A stretch of DNA of 64,000 nt from the NCBI GenBank assembly GCA_036435485.1, contig CM071599.1, forward strand, positions 7,962,803 through 8,026,802, written 5' to 3'. Position numbers and translations under genes: made by a program. The notes beneath the pieces were generated by a model that was not told where the DNA came from, ran no database searches, and saw only the letters and a list, made by a program, of their open reading frames with translations. The stretch comes from Saposhnikovia divaricata. Its lineage: Eukaryota; Streptophyta; Magnoliopsida; Apiales; Apiaceae. Below, piece by piece: positions 12,201-23,302 of this stretch (position 1 is its first letter; every line of letters starts with the position of its first letter).

Positions 12201-12329
12201 GCTAATTGGGAAGGGCCTTACAAAATCTATGCTACTCTCTCAGAGGGAACTTACTACCTCACAGACATGAAGGATAAAGTTATTCCGCGAGCTTGGAATG
12301 CGGAACACTTACGCAAATACTATCAGTGA
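9202..12329 (+). pseudogene. pol: Tat pol: reverse transcriptase, two RNases H, integrase, disrupted
   Basis: After stops at 9199 and 9283 (the latter in the VR*KRRPIS motif) the RT begins (KWRTCVDFTDLNKHCPKDSF). A one-base loss near 9645-9652 shifts the frame; the following ORF 9630-12329 carries the catalytic YVDD motif (VYVDDMLVKSKE, about 9730). It then holds the usual Gypsy RNase H, a second RNase H (WWELYVDGASNKEGSGAG ... NNAAEYEAL ... GADALAKL, about 10615-10985), the integrase zinc-binding HHCC (about 11280-11410, ending CDNCQR) and a DDE core (WGIDLIGELP, ISDNGKQFDS, TEAINKIIK). The second, host-like RNase H marks the Tat lineage. From the frame change to the C-terminus it is open for 899 codons. 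Confidence 0.92.
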
Positions 12330-12638
12330 AGGCATCGTTCCTGGTAGTTTCTATCTATTTCGCATGAATAAATTCATACAAAATATTGGGGGGTAGTGAT
12401 CATATAGACACCCTCCCTTTATGATGTAATGACATTGGGCCTCGCCCCACTTACCACTTTTTGGGCTTCGCCCCACGTATCAACTATTGGGCCTCGCCCC
12501 ACTTGTCAACTTGTTTGGGCTTCGCCCCGTTTATCAATATAAAAGTTCAATTTTATAATGAATTACTTTTTATTGTGCATTCAAATTTTACTTGCTTGTT
12601 TGTTAACATTAACATACTAAGGTCCAAGCTATCTCAAC
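12330..12638 (+). repeat. Tat region after pol, with GGGC(C/T)TCGCCCC repeats
   Basis: Four copies of a word of the form GGGCYTCGCCCC with alternating spacing lie in about 12436-12531. Each is a small near-palindrome (GGGC...GCCCC). No ORF. The stretch is cut by the hAT insertion at 12639 and continues at 25740. Confidence 0.6.
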
Positions 12639-12815
12639 TAGGGATGAGCAGAAACCGAACCGAAAACCGAAACCGAACCAAAAACCGCAAAAACCGCACC
12701 AAGTAAAACCGAACCAAATAGAAACCGCATGAAACCGAACCAAATAGAAACCGCACCGATACTTTGGTTCCGGTTTTGGTTTCTACCTTTTTTAAAACCG
12801 AATATAAACCGAACC
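12639..12815 (+). repeat. hAT left terminus and subterminal AAACCG repeats
   Basis: The 12-bp TIR TAGGGATGAGCA is followed by about ten copies of AAACCGAACC/AAACCGCACC-type words, then a short inverted section (GGTTCCGGTTTTGGTTTC near 12766). Such arrays bind transposase in the hAT family. Confidence 0.75.
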
Positions 12816-13189
12816 GAACCGCAATAATATATATAATATAATTATATATATATAAATATAAATATATTATAAATAATATAATTATTTATGTTTTTTTATA
12901 AAAACATACAGACTGTTACCTGTTAGTTTATTAATAGTATTATATTAGTGCAGTCCATTAACAAGTCTAGTCCATATATAACAAGTCCAGTCCATTAAGG
13001 CATTAACTAGTCCAGTAACTCACTTCACATGACATAACTTATAACCCTAATAATACTTGTCTGAGTTGTCTCTTCTCATCTTGATCTAGCAGCGAGCCAG
13101 CGACATACAAAGAGAGAGGCGCAATTCTTCTAGGGCTCTCCCCTTCTAGTTCTAGACTTCTAGGGTTTAAAAATTAAATCATTTAACAT

Positions 13190-15570
13190 ATGGAGCATAC
13201 AGGTGGTCCATCCGATGCTACAAAAGGGAAGAATGTAGAAGCTACAAAAGAGGTATTTACTTTCCTAATTGGCTAATTGTATATGATATATACATAGTTA
13301 CATACATATACTTACATATTTATGTTAGGTTCTTGTTTGATATTTCCTTTTAATTGTTAAATAATAATAAATTTCAGACTCCGATAAACTTAGAGGAGGA
13401 TACAGAGGAAAATAAAGATGCGAAAAGGTCTAAAAGAACCTCTTCACCGGCATGGGATCACTTCGAAAGAGTACCAAACTGTGCAGAGGGTAAGGAGAAG
13501 GCAAAATGTAATTATTGCAAAATTATCGTCTCTTGTAACACGTTTTCAAATGGTACGTCTTCTATGATTGGTCATTTAAAACATAGTTGTCCTCGATCTC
13601 CTTTACGAGTCATTTTAGATAAGAAGCAAAAAATATTGAACTTCAAAAAATTGTCTAAGGAAGAGATGGAGAAGCTCGGGACAACCCATAATATTCAAGC
13701 CCATTCTTTTAATCAAGAAATATTAAGAAAAAAAGTTGCAATGATGTGTATTAAAGATAACATGTCATTTAGTATTGTGCAACACGAGGGGTTTATTGAA
13801 CTAATGAATGAAGCACAACCATTGTTTAAAATGCCATCTAGATGGACGGTTGCTAGAGATTGTATAAGCATCTATAAAGAAGAGGCTTTGAAACTAAAAG
13901 AGTGTATGAGTTCACAAAGATTGTCGTTCACCACGGATACTTGGACATCCGTTCAAAATATTAATTATATGAGTCTCACGGCACATTGGGTTAATGATGA
14001 TTGGAAAATTTGTAAAAGAATTATAAACTTTTGTCCAATTGGAAGTCATAAAGGTGTGGCAATAGGAAAATTAGTGGAAGCATTGTTGAAAAAGTGGGAA
14101 ATAAGGTGTGTGTTCACAATCACCGTTGATAATGCCACTTCTAATGATCTAGCCCTATCTCACTTGAAAAAGTTTCTTCGGGGGCGTGATGCTATCTTAG
14201 AGAATAAATACATGCATATGCAATGTTGTGCACATATCTTGAATTTGATTGTCAAAGATGGACTAAAAGAACAAGATGATTCTATAACTAGAATTAGAAA
14301 TGCGGTACGATATGTTAGATCCTCTCCGGCAAGGGAAGCAAAATTTATTGTTTGTGTTGAAAAGGAGAAAATCAAGTGCGAAAAGATGGTGTGTCTTGAT
14401 GTTGAGACTAGGTGGAATTCCACTTTTATGATGTTAGAGGTTGCTACTATTTATGAGAGTGCTTTTGAAAGAATGTATGTTGAGGATTATAATTATGAAG
14501 CTTTCTTTAAAATTAATAATGATGAGATCGAGGGTGATATTAACAAGAAGAAGAAGAAGAAGAAGAAGAAGAAGAAGAAGAAGAAGGTTGAAGGTCATCC
14601 GAAATTCCAAGATTTTGCTAATGTGAAGTGTTTAATTCAATTCTTGAAAATATTTTATGAGGTTACAATTAAAATATCGGGATCCAAGTATTGTACTTCA
14701 AATTTATTTTTTATTGAGCTTGTGAAAATTCAAGAAGCGATTATTGATTTGTCTTTAAGTGGTGATCTTTTGACAAGAGATATGGCTACAAGAATGAAAG
14801 AGAAATATGACAAGTATTGGGACAACCCGGATAATACTAATTTCTTGTTATATGTTTCGGTAGTTTTGGATCCTAGGTATAAGATGCATTATGTGAACTT
14901 TTGTTTTGGTAATCTATATGGAAGTGAGTCTTCTAAATGCATATTAATGTGTGAGAAAATCATGAAGACACTTAAGGAATTATTTGATCACTACAAAATT
15001 CAACATGGGGCTGAAAGTTCTTCTTCTACCACAAGTGCAAATGTTGGAAGTGGTAAGAATGTTGATTTTAAAAGGTATATGGAGGATCGAGTTCAAGGAG
15101 GAAAAGGTAACTCGGAAATTGATATATATTTGATGGATGGAATTGAAATGGAAGATGAAAATTTTGATATATTGACTTGGTGGAAGATTCATTCAACAAA
15201 ATTTCCGGTTCTTTCAAAAATTGCAAGGCATGTATTGGGTATGCCAATTTCTACTGTTGCCTCCGAATCGGCATTTAGCACCGGTGGTAGAACTCTTGAT
15301 GCATATAGGAGTAGACTTTTACCTCGAACGGCTGAAGCTCTAATATGCACACAAGATTGGTTACGGAATGGGGACACTTTTATTGACCTTCGTCAAGAAC
15401 CGGAAGACTATAAAAAATATGAAAATATCGAAAAAGGTAAATCTTTAACTGTATTTTTGTTTTACATTTGATTTGTAATATTAAAAACTGTACTAAATTT
15501 TAAATTATATATTATAGATGAATTCAAGGATGTGCAGAACCTTTTTGCTGTATGTGCAATCGACGAGTGA
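13190..15570 (+). CDS. hAT (Ac-like) transposase, three exons, apparently intact
   Basis: Exon 1 is 13190-13252 from an ATG (MEHTGGPSDATKGK), donor GTATTT. Exon 2 is 13378-15436 after ATTTCAG. Exon 3 is 15518-15570 after TATAG and ends at TGA; phases agree and give about 724 aa. Domains: a BED zinc finger (AWDHFERV ... CNYC ... HLKHSC, about residues 40-90), an RNase-H-like DDE core (LSFTTDTWTSVQNINYMSLT; TITVDNATSND), and the C-terminal hATC dimerisation domain (FDILTWWKIHSTKFPVLSKI ... VASESAFSTGGRTLDAYRSR). The protein would bind the element ends and cut and paste it. An (AAG)n microsatellite at 14545-14587 encodes a run of about 15 lysines between core and dimerisation regions, unusual and perhaps slippage-prone. 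No stop or frameshift was found. Exon 3 is inferred from splice signals. Confidence 0.88.
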
Positions 15571-16424
15571 TTATGCCAGTGCCCACAGTCCAGAGGTAAC
15601 CAGCAGTCTGTTCAGTTCTTTTTTATTATGCAAAGTTCTTTGATTTTGCTGAAATTCTGTGTTGTTCTGTCCAGTGGTGCAGTGGTGCTTTCCGACTGCT
15701 GTTGTTGCTGCCCTGCTCTGTTGCTCTGTTGCTCATGTTGAGCAACCTATTGTTTTTATTCAGCATTTTGTTTGAATTATTAATTTTGCTGTTATTGGAT
15801 ATTTTATTGTAATCTAGATTTTGCTGTTATTAATTTTGTTTGAATTATTAATTTTGCTGTTATTGGATATTTTGAGATTAAGTCTGTGATATTAGTTGTT
15901 TTTAGTAGTGAACTGATTGTGCAGTTGTGTATTACAACATTATATGAATCTTAGTTTGCAGGTTTATGTGCAAGGAAGATGATGCACCAGATCCAGTGGT
16001 AAGTGCTCCTACCATGATTCATTTACTACTACACTATTTGCGTCTTTTCAGTTGAATGACCTTGGTTAATAATTTGAATCTCTCGTACCAACTCCTTTTG
16101 TGTATTACCAATTGTTATCACTCATATTGAAATGCCTTACTGTTTCATTTGTTAATTACTATATGGTAATTTGGACAGAAGCGTGGAGTGGATGGTATGT
16201 GTATACAAAAGGGAGGATCATTTGTTAATTACTATATGGTAATTGATTCTGCTTCTTTTTTACGATTCATTAAATTTCATTTCAGCTCTTCTTTCCTTGC
16301 ACATAACCCAGGCTAACTGTGCACATTTCTGCAATTGTATGATTTCATTGTAAGAAAACTTGTTCTGGTGCCAGTTGTGTCATAATTCTTTGTTATGACG
16401 TGAATTGGGTTGGTTTATTCTCAG
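15571..16424 (+). other. hAT interior between transposase and IQD exon
   Basis: No ORF of note. It holds T-rich, Gln-codon-like GCTGTTGTTGCTG words near 15690 and a 27-bp direct repeat (TCATTTGTTAATTACTATAT..., near 16147 and 16219). Small candidate exons with GT/AG borders, for example about 15962-16000, are not recognised. It may be transposase 3' sequence and intron DNA of the captured IQD gene. Confidence 0.4.
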
Positions 16425-16652
16425 GCAAGAAGGGCACTGCGGGCATTACGAGGGTTGGTAAGGTTGAAAACATTAATTCAAGGGCAATCTGTCAAACGGC
16501 AAGCTGCAACCACCTTAAGATGCATGCAGACCTTAGCTCGGGTGCAGTCTCAGATTCGAACAAGAAGGCTCAGAATGTCAGAGGAGAACCAGGCTCTGCA
16601 GAGGCAGCTGCTACAGAAACATGAAAAAGAAGCTGACAGATTGAGATCTTCT
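16425..16652 (+). pseudogene. Captured IQD (IQ67-domain) exon
   Basis: A 76-codon open exon is bordered by TTCTCAG and GTGAGT. It encodes ARRALRALRGLVRLKTLIQG, then QSVKRQAATTLRCMQTLARV, QSQIRTRRLRMSEENQALQR and a coiled-coil-like QLLQKHEKEADRLRSS. This is the second half of the IQ67 domain of plant IQD proteins, calmodulin-binding scaffolds of microtubules and membranes. Known IQD genes have a conserved phase-0 intron in the IQ motif just before ARRALRALRG; the exon border here is at that very place, so a piece of genomic DNA, not an mRNA copy, was captured. No first half of the domain (AIKIQTAFRGYLA type) is seen upstream. Splicing into neighbouring p23 exons is possible but unproven. Confidence 0.85.
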
Positions 16653-17319
16653 GTGAGTTCCCTTACAGTCCATATAGTTAATGCGTCAAACATGTTTTTT
16701 TACTGTCCATTTTCCTTACAGGCCATTTTCCTGTTATTTCACTTCGGTTTCTTTTTCCTGTTATTTTACTTCTTTTTCTTTTAACTTCCATTTCTTCCTG
16801 GTTATTAATCCATATAGTTAACTTTTAACTAAGCAAGTGGTGGAGCAGACTACTAAAAATGGAGGGCAAACCTCCCGTGTTTCTAAAAGTTGATTGGAAC
16901 AAATGGATTGATGAAGATGACGAGGAGGAGGAAGGTGTGACTAATGTTTGCTTAGTTACTATATTTTTACTGGTTATTAATGTACTAAACTTACTTACAT
17001 GTCTTCTGGTTTTCAGATGAGAGTAATATGAATTTGGATGACATAAACTTTTCGGTGAGTATTTTTAGTAAAAAAGAAAATGGTTTCAGGTGGGTATAAT
17101 ATGCATAGAACTGATGTTTGTTTCATTTGGTTTATACAGGGTCTTCAAATGGGTGGCAGTGGAGATGACTATGGTCAAGCCCTTGATGATGATGAAGGCA
17201 AGTCTTATACTGGTCTTGTTCGTTACTTAAAAAAACACATCAATTGGTCTATGTTTCTTACTATTGATGTGCATAATGCAGATGGCGGTGGTGATGATGA
17301 TGAGGATAGTGACACCGAG

Positions 17320-17836
17320 TGATATGGGCTAAAAATAAGCCCTAAAGGCACATTTAATGTTGCATTAATTAGGCCCGTTATGGTCCAAACGTGGGGCCCA
17401 CTAACAGGGTCCAAAACCCTATTTAAATATTAATTTCGTAATTAATATTGGGGGAAATAAACAGCTCAGCAATAAGTGTCAGATAAGGACATTATCTCTA
17501 CAAGACTTAGCCTCCAAGGCATCCAATTCGATATGGCAACAGACTCCTACAAGGAAGGAGTCTAGAACTTTCCTCAAGGAGGTGACTTATCTATTAAGTC
17601 TCCAACTCCTACCTTAATTCTAAGGCTTCTCAGCCTATATAAAGGGCCTGACCCCCCACCTCAGAACTACGTTTTCCTGGCTTGATTCTCTAATACAGAG
17701 ATACGTAGGCATTCTGTGAGGACCGTTTAAGTCTCGAACGCAGAAGCAGCCATTAAAGCACGAAGCTCACGAGCCTTAGCATTAAATACACAAACCCTAG
17801 CCGTAATAATTTCAACCTGGTTTTTATTCCACAACA
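17320..17836 (+). repeat. 5' LTR of the gag-only Gypsy element
   Basis: It starts TGATATGGGC and ends TTCCACAACA. A TATA box, TATATAAA, lies at 17636-17643. It is the same length as the 3' LTR with no difference noticed by eye. Confidence 0.93.
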
Positions 17837-17853
17837 TTTGGCGCCGTCTGTGG
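17837..17853 (+). promoter_or_regulatory. Primer binding site of the gag-only element
   Basis: TTTGGCGCCGTCTGTGG directly follows the LTR. The TGGCGCC core matches the tRNA-primed sites of Tat/Athila elements. Confidence 0.75.
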
Positions 17854-17869
17854 GAAGACAACATCAACC

Positions 17870-20564
17870 ATGGTTCAAACACGAAGAACAACACCAGTTG
17901 CAACTGAGGCCATACCTCTCAGATCTGCTCCACCCCATCACCGAACAGGTTCCCCCAGCATCAGGGGCGATTTCCCAACAAGCTCCGCCAGCATCAGGGG
18001 CGATCACCCAATCTCAAGTTTCTCAACAATCAGGGGCGATCCCCCACGTTGAGAGTACATTACCTCCGATTACCCGTACAAGACGAGAAACCAATCCTCT
18101 TCAGATGGTGGTCTCTCCTCTTATTGATCTGAACAACCCATTGCATGGGGTCCAGATCCACACTACAGATCTCCCCGTGAGTACTAACCCGACATACGGG
18201 CTGCCTAATTATCCTCCTATCCAAGGGACAGGCCCAAGTGGTCACGCTTTGCAGATCCGAGATCGAGAGTATCACGATTATTCGGGTCCTTATACTGATG
18301 AAACCTCCTCCGACGATGAGGATGATGACCGTGATGAAGCCCCGAGGAGGCGACGTGCTAGTAGAGAACCTCGAAGGAGGACTCAAGACATCCGTGATGG
18401 ACAATCTTTGACAACTGCTGAAAGGATCAAGGCTTATGAGGCCGAGATCTTAAAATTGAAGGAAGATATGGCAAGAGAACAAGCTAAGCTAAATCAAACT
18501 CAGCCTCCTCCAACTGCAGGAAGGATTCCCATCATTGATTTGGAGAGGTCTTCAAGGAGACAAAGAAGGGCTGATGCCTCATTCGGAAGAACAACCACAA
18601 GGATGGAAATTCCCAAGGGAAACCCCAAAGATCTGATGCCTCTCGGAGATCCTGATGATCCAACACCCCCGTTCACCGAGGAAGTGATGAATGCTCACAT
18701 CTCTAGGAAGTTTAAGATGCCTACAATAAAGGCTTATGATGGAACGGGTGATCCCGCAAACCATGTGAGAACATTCTCGAACGCACTGCTGTTGCAGCCT
18801 GCTAGTGACGCTCTCAAGTGTAGGGCGTTCCCTCAAACCCTGTCGGGTATGGCTCAAAGGTGGTACAGCCGTTTGCCTGCAAATTCGATTGGATCTTTTA
18901 AGGAATTGAGCACTGCTTTTATCAGCCAATTCATTAGTGGAAGAGTTCATGAGAAGAGCTCTGCGTCTCTTATGTATGTGGTACAAGGAAAGAATGAAAA
19001 TCTAAGGGATTACCTTAAGCAATTCACTAAGGAGACTCTAAATATCACTGACTTGGAGAATAAGGTGGCCATGGTAGCCCTGGAGCACGGAACCACTGAC
19101 CCCTTCTTTAAAAGGTCATTAGCGAAGCATCCCCCAGAAAATATGGCTGAGCTCCAACGAAGGGCTGATAAGTATATTAAAGCTGAGGATAGCTTGAAGA
19201 AAGAAACCACCGTAGGTGGAGGAGGAGGTAACAATGACTCCAAGAAGCGAAAGAAAGACCAAGACTATGATGATCAAGAGTATGATGTTAGGGACAAGTA
19301 TCCCCGAACTAGCGAGGACTCCGACTCTGCCCCTAAGAAGAACCAAGGGTCAAGGTTCACTGAGTATGCAAGGTTGAATACTCCTAGGAGTCGAATCTTG
19401 TTGGACATTGAGAATGATAAGGATTTCAGATGGCCGAAGCCACTCAGGGGTGATCCCGCAAAGAGAAACCAGAATCAGTATTGCAGATTCCATAGAGACG
19501 TGGGGCATGACACTGACGATTGCAAGCAACTCAAAGATGAGATCGAGTTTTTGATCCGTAGAGGGAAGCTGAGACACTTCACTAAGGGTGAAGACCGTTA
19601 TAATCAGAGAAGAGACTATAATAGAAGGGATGACGATCAAGATTGCAACCCACAGCCCCGAGGGCCAGTAATCAACATGATCTCAGGAGGCCCGACTGCG
19701 GCCGGGACAACTAGGAACTCTCGAAAGGCTTATGCCCGAGAGGTGTTGCACATCGTGGGAGAGGCCCCGAAGCGTGCAAAAACTAAGGTAGCAGTTAGTT
19801 TTGATGACTCAGACTTGGAAGGGGTGAAGTTCCCCCATGACGACCCATTGGTCATAACTCCTGTGATTGGAAACTCGGAGGTGAAGCGAGTCTTGATAGA
19901 CAATGGAGCTTCCGTTGACATTCTGTTTCATGATGCGTTTGCGAAGATGGGATACACTGATTCTCAGTTGACCCCCAATAACATGCCTATATACGGATTT
20001 AACGGAGTAAAATCCAAAGTTGAAGGGACTATTCAGATGCCTGTAACTATCGGGCAAGAGCCCAAGGAGGCCACTCAGATGTTGAACTTCCTGGTAATCA
20101 AGGCGGATTCAACGTACAACGCTATCCTTGGAAGGACTGGACTTCATGCATTCATGGCTGTTGCCTCAACCTATCATGTGAAGATCAATTTCCCTACCAG
20201 GAATGGTGTTGGAGAACATAAAGGTGATCAGAAGATGGCACGAAGCTGTTATGTAGCCTCGTTAAGGCCTGATGGAGTCGGGGGGCAGGTCCTTCCGGTT
20301 GAAGACATGGATGTCCACAGTGGTAAGGAACACAAAGAAAGGTCAGCAGAGGACATCACACAGAAGCCTCGGACAGCCATTGAGGCTAAGGCGTTAACTG
20401 ACTTTGTGGTTGAGTGTACCATTGGCAACCAAGAAGTTGGGGGACAGGAGGTAGTACCCCGAGCAGGAAGTGAACTGCAGAATAAGAATGAGGAGACCAG
20501 AAGGAGTGGAGGGTGCTCTATTTTGATGGAGCATCAAAAACAAAATCAAGTGGTGCAGGCCTAG
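17870..20564 (+). pseudogene. gag-pro: Gag-protease of the non-autonomous Gypsy element, 5' frameshift
   Basis: The likely start is the ATG at 17870 (MVQTRRTTPVATEAIPLRSA), in a frame that closes at 18052; the long frame (to 20564, 870+ codons) takes over in the repeat QVPPASGA/SQQAPPASGA, so one frameshift separates start and body. An internal ATG near 18104 could still give a shortened gag. Domains: an acidic/basic linker, the gag domain (KAYDGTGDPANHVRTFSNAL ... GMAQRWYSRLP ... SLMYVVQGKNENLRDYLKQF, about 18730-19040), a CCHC-like knuckle (YCRFHRDVGHDTDDC, about 19480-19525), and an aspartic protease (VLIDNGASVDILFHDAFAKM, about 19890-19950). The last 70 residues are a stray RNase H segment (RTAIEAKALTDFVVE) fused in frame. 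It would supply particle protein; pol must come from elsewhere. Confidence 0.85.
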
Positions 20565-20960
20565 TCTTGCAAAACCCCGATTGGGCTTAAAGTTATCCTA
20601 GTAGGACTTAGCTTCATATTTATATAGTAGAAGTAGAGATAATGTTCGTTGAAACCATTGCAGAGCATGTTGCTCCGAGTAGGACAGTAGTACTCTATGT
20701 AAGGGTTGAACCCATTTCAAGTTATTAATGCAAGTTTGTTTTCCATTCATTGATTGTGATTTTATTTATGTGCCAAGCACCTGATGTGTGAGTCAAAGAA
20801 GACCAAGTACTGAAAATAAAAGAATACACGAATGAAAACAAACGAATGCATACCTCGAGTGGTAGAGTTAGGTTACAGCAGATAAGAGTTTAAGTCCTCG
20901 AAGGACCCTGGATAAAGACAAACGTTGAAGTCCTGATGGAACACCCGTTGAAGAAACATA

Positions 20961-21525
20961 TTGCATAGCCCGAAAGCCAATGGAAGGCTCATAAAGTGGG
21001 CAATCAAACTAGGAGAATTCGATATTAATTACAAGCCTAGGACGGCCATCAAAGCCCAGGCTCTAGCTGACTTCGTGGTTGAATATACCATTGACAACCA
21101 AGAAGTCGGGGGGCAGGAGGTAATAGACCAGGAAGGTCAACAAGGTGAGGAACCCCTGGAAGAGAAGAAGGAATATTGGATGCTCTATTTTGATGGGGCA
21201 TCAAAAACAAAAAGCTCTATTTTCATGGGGCGTCAAAAACAAAAACCAGTGGTGCAGGTTAAGTTCTGCAAAGCCCCGATGGGTTCACACTCGAGTATGC
21301 CTTGAAGTTGGACTTCCAAACAACCTACAACGAGGCGGAGTATGAAGATCTGATAGCCGACCTTAGACTGACAAGAGCCCTGAGGGTCAAGAACCTGAAA
21401 GTCTGTGGAGACTCAAAGTTGGTAGTCTCATAAGTCAATGGAGACTTTGAGGTTAGAGAAAAGAATATGGCCAAATACTTGAGGATTGTGAAAGCTGCGA
21501 TAGCCCAGTTAGATGAGTGCCAGGT
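20961..21525 (+). pseudogene. RNase H remnant of pol
   Basis: The frame reads KANGRLIKWAIKLGEFDINY, KPRTAIKAQALADFVVEYT and EYWMLYFDGASKTKSS. After a frame change it reads LEYALKLDFQTTYNEAEYED, RALRVKNLKVCGDSKLVVS and a stop near 21432. This is the linker and start of the second Tat RNase H. The RTAI..ALADFVVEYTI segment repeats the end of the gag-protease ORF (about 20376-20450), pointing to deletion and duplication when RT and integrase were lost. Confidence 0.7.
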
Positions 21526-22320
21526 ATATCCCAAGGGAGGAGAATACAAAGGTCAATGCCTTATCTCAATTCAAGGGTCGAGACCCATCCTGGGAGCGTC
21601 TACTTCCAAGTCCTGAAGACCCCCACCATCGATTCGAAGTTGGTGGCACCGTTTGATGTAGGAAGCTGTCAGATAGACCCTATCAAAGCTCATCTTAAGA
21701 CTGGTTGGCTCCTTGATATTTCCTGAAAGCACGGAAACTGTTAATGAGAGTGTTGAGATAAGAAGTCCTTTACAATTCCACACTTGAGGTCTTGAACTTC
21801 AAATCTCAAAATTCAAGCCTTGATGGCCAACAAGGTTGTCTGCCTCCAAACGAACCTGACAAGAGGCATCAGGCTACTTAAAACCTATCCAAGGTTCTAC
21901 AAGTATAAGAAGAAGGTTGGAAACCTAGAAGTAAGATAGAGGGTTGACAACCATCCAAGGCACACCAGACTTGAAGTCAAGTGCTCAGTGGCAAGTGAAC
22001 TTCTTGAACAATCAACCGAGAAGCAAGACCCCCACTATATAAAGCAAGAGGGCAAAAACTAAGGGACTCCATCATTTCAACATCTTAGAATGAGAGTTAA
22101 AGGTTGAATGGTTGATGATAACCAACAACCACGAATGAATTCTCGAATCAAGGACTCAACAAACGAATTAAGGCCCTGAAGGTCACGAAAGCTAAGAAAC
22201 GGGTCGTTTCAAGGTTCTGCAGGAATCTCAAAAATTCGAAAATAATAAGGCTGAGAGCCCGACAAAAACCAAAGAAACGGTACACAAATAAAAATTGGCC
22301 CAAAGGATAGGAGCCTAGAA
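21526..22320 (+). other. Non-coding interior of the gag-only element
   Basis: Family-like pol phrases fade out after 21525. The stretch has short ORFs only and no recognisable domain. Confidence 0.5.
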
Positions 22321-22321
22321 C

Positions 22322-22825
22322 ACCAACGCCCAAGAAGCTAAATCTCTTAGGCGTTGGATCAAATAAAGCCTCCTTGGCGGGGATACCCACGCCAAGGCTG
22401 GAGTAACAAATGAAGGGTATTAAAGTACCCACGCCAAGAAGACTTAAAATCATAAGACAAGGTATCACAAAGTGCCTCCTTGGCGGGGGTACCCACGCCA
22501 AGGTTGTACGAATTGAGGGTGAAAAAATACTTTTTCACCCACGGTCAGGAAGCCATATCTCCTAAACGTGGTTGGCAAAAACATCTCCTAGGCGGGGATA
22601 CCCACGCCTAGAGTGGTTGTACAAATGAAGGCATGAAATACCCACGCCCAGGAGACCAACTTCCTTGGCGTGCCTAAGGAGAAGGTCTCCTTGGCGGGGG
22701 TACCCACGCCCAGAATAAATTTTGAAAATTGAAGGCATGAAATACCCACGCCCAGGAGACCAACTTCCTTGGCGTGCCTAAGGAGAAGGTCTCCTTGGCG
22801 GGGGTACCCACGCCCAGGGCTCCTC
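22322..22825. repeat. Hairpin-forming GGCG...CGCC repeats
   Basis: Several copies of a CCTTGGCG-GGGRTACCCA-CGCCAAGG unit can fold into an 8-bp stem with a further GGG/CCC inner pairing (22372-22397, 22478-22503). A variant at 22587-22611 has CCTAGGCG paired with CGCCTAG, a matched change on both arms. Another pair CCAACGCC/GGCGTTGG lies at about 22323-22358. A unit of about 108 bp containing GAAATACCCACGCCCAGGAG is repeated at about 22628-22720 and 22736-22820. Function unknown. Confidence 0.7.
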
Positions 22826-22839
22826 TTCGAACGACAAGC

Positions 22840-23300
22840 CATTTTTCAGAAATTAAAAAAGGAATAAAATCCTTAAAAATTCTGAAAATAGGCTAGAAGT
22901 GATGATAAAATGGGTAAAAATACCTATTAAAAAAAAATGTTTGAATAATTTATAAAATTATTTCTAAGGCATGAGGCCCAACATTTTATTTTTGGTAAAA
23001 ATTATCGAAAATAAAATGTATAAAACCTGAGAAAAAAAAGAAAAAAAAAGAAAAAAAAAAAAGAGACAAAAAACAAAAACTTACCCACGCCACCCAGGCA
23101 ACTTCTCCTGGGCGTGGGAAGCAAGTATGGCTTCTACGCGGGTACACCCCCGCCTAGCTTCTACTTACATGTTAAATGGCCAAATTGCAGTTTAGTACCC
23201 CAGGTTCTGCTTATTCTATGAAAAGGCCATTGTAGTTTATAAAATTACAAAATGGCTCCTATACTTTATAATTTTATAGAAAGGTCCCTACACTTTACAC
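22840..23300. other. A-rich non-coding stretch of the gag-only element
   Basis: It includes an A/G homopolymer-like run at about 23026-23075 and one more CCCACGCC...GGGCGTGGG near-palindrome (about 23083-23120). No ORF. Confidence 0.5.
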
Positions 23301-23302
23301 TT

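Noticed and set aside
13354..13377. Apparent start MLNNNKF of the hAT transposase
   Set aside because: It begins with TTG in an intron; a splice acceptor at 13377 and an upstream exon with ATG at 13190 explain the gene better.
17838..17869. Apparent start MAPSVGRQ of the 908-codon gag frame
   Set aside because: It uses TTG inside the primer site. The family-like ATG start is at 17870 in another frame.
22148..22842. Minus-strand ORFs with repeated LGVG/WAWV phrases
   Set aside because: They follow the hairpin-rich repeats of the gag-only element and have no independent coding signal.
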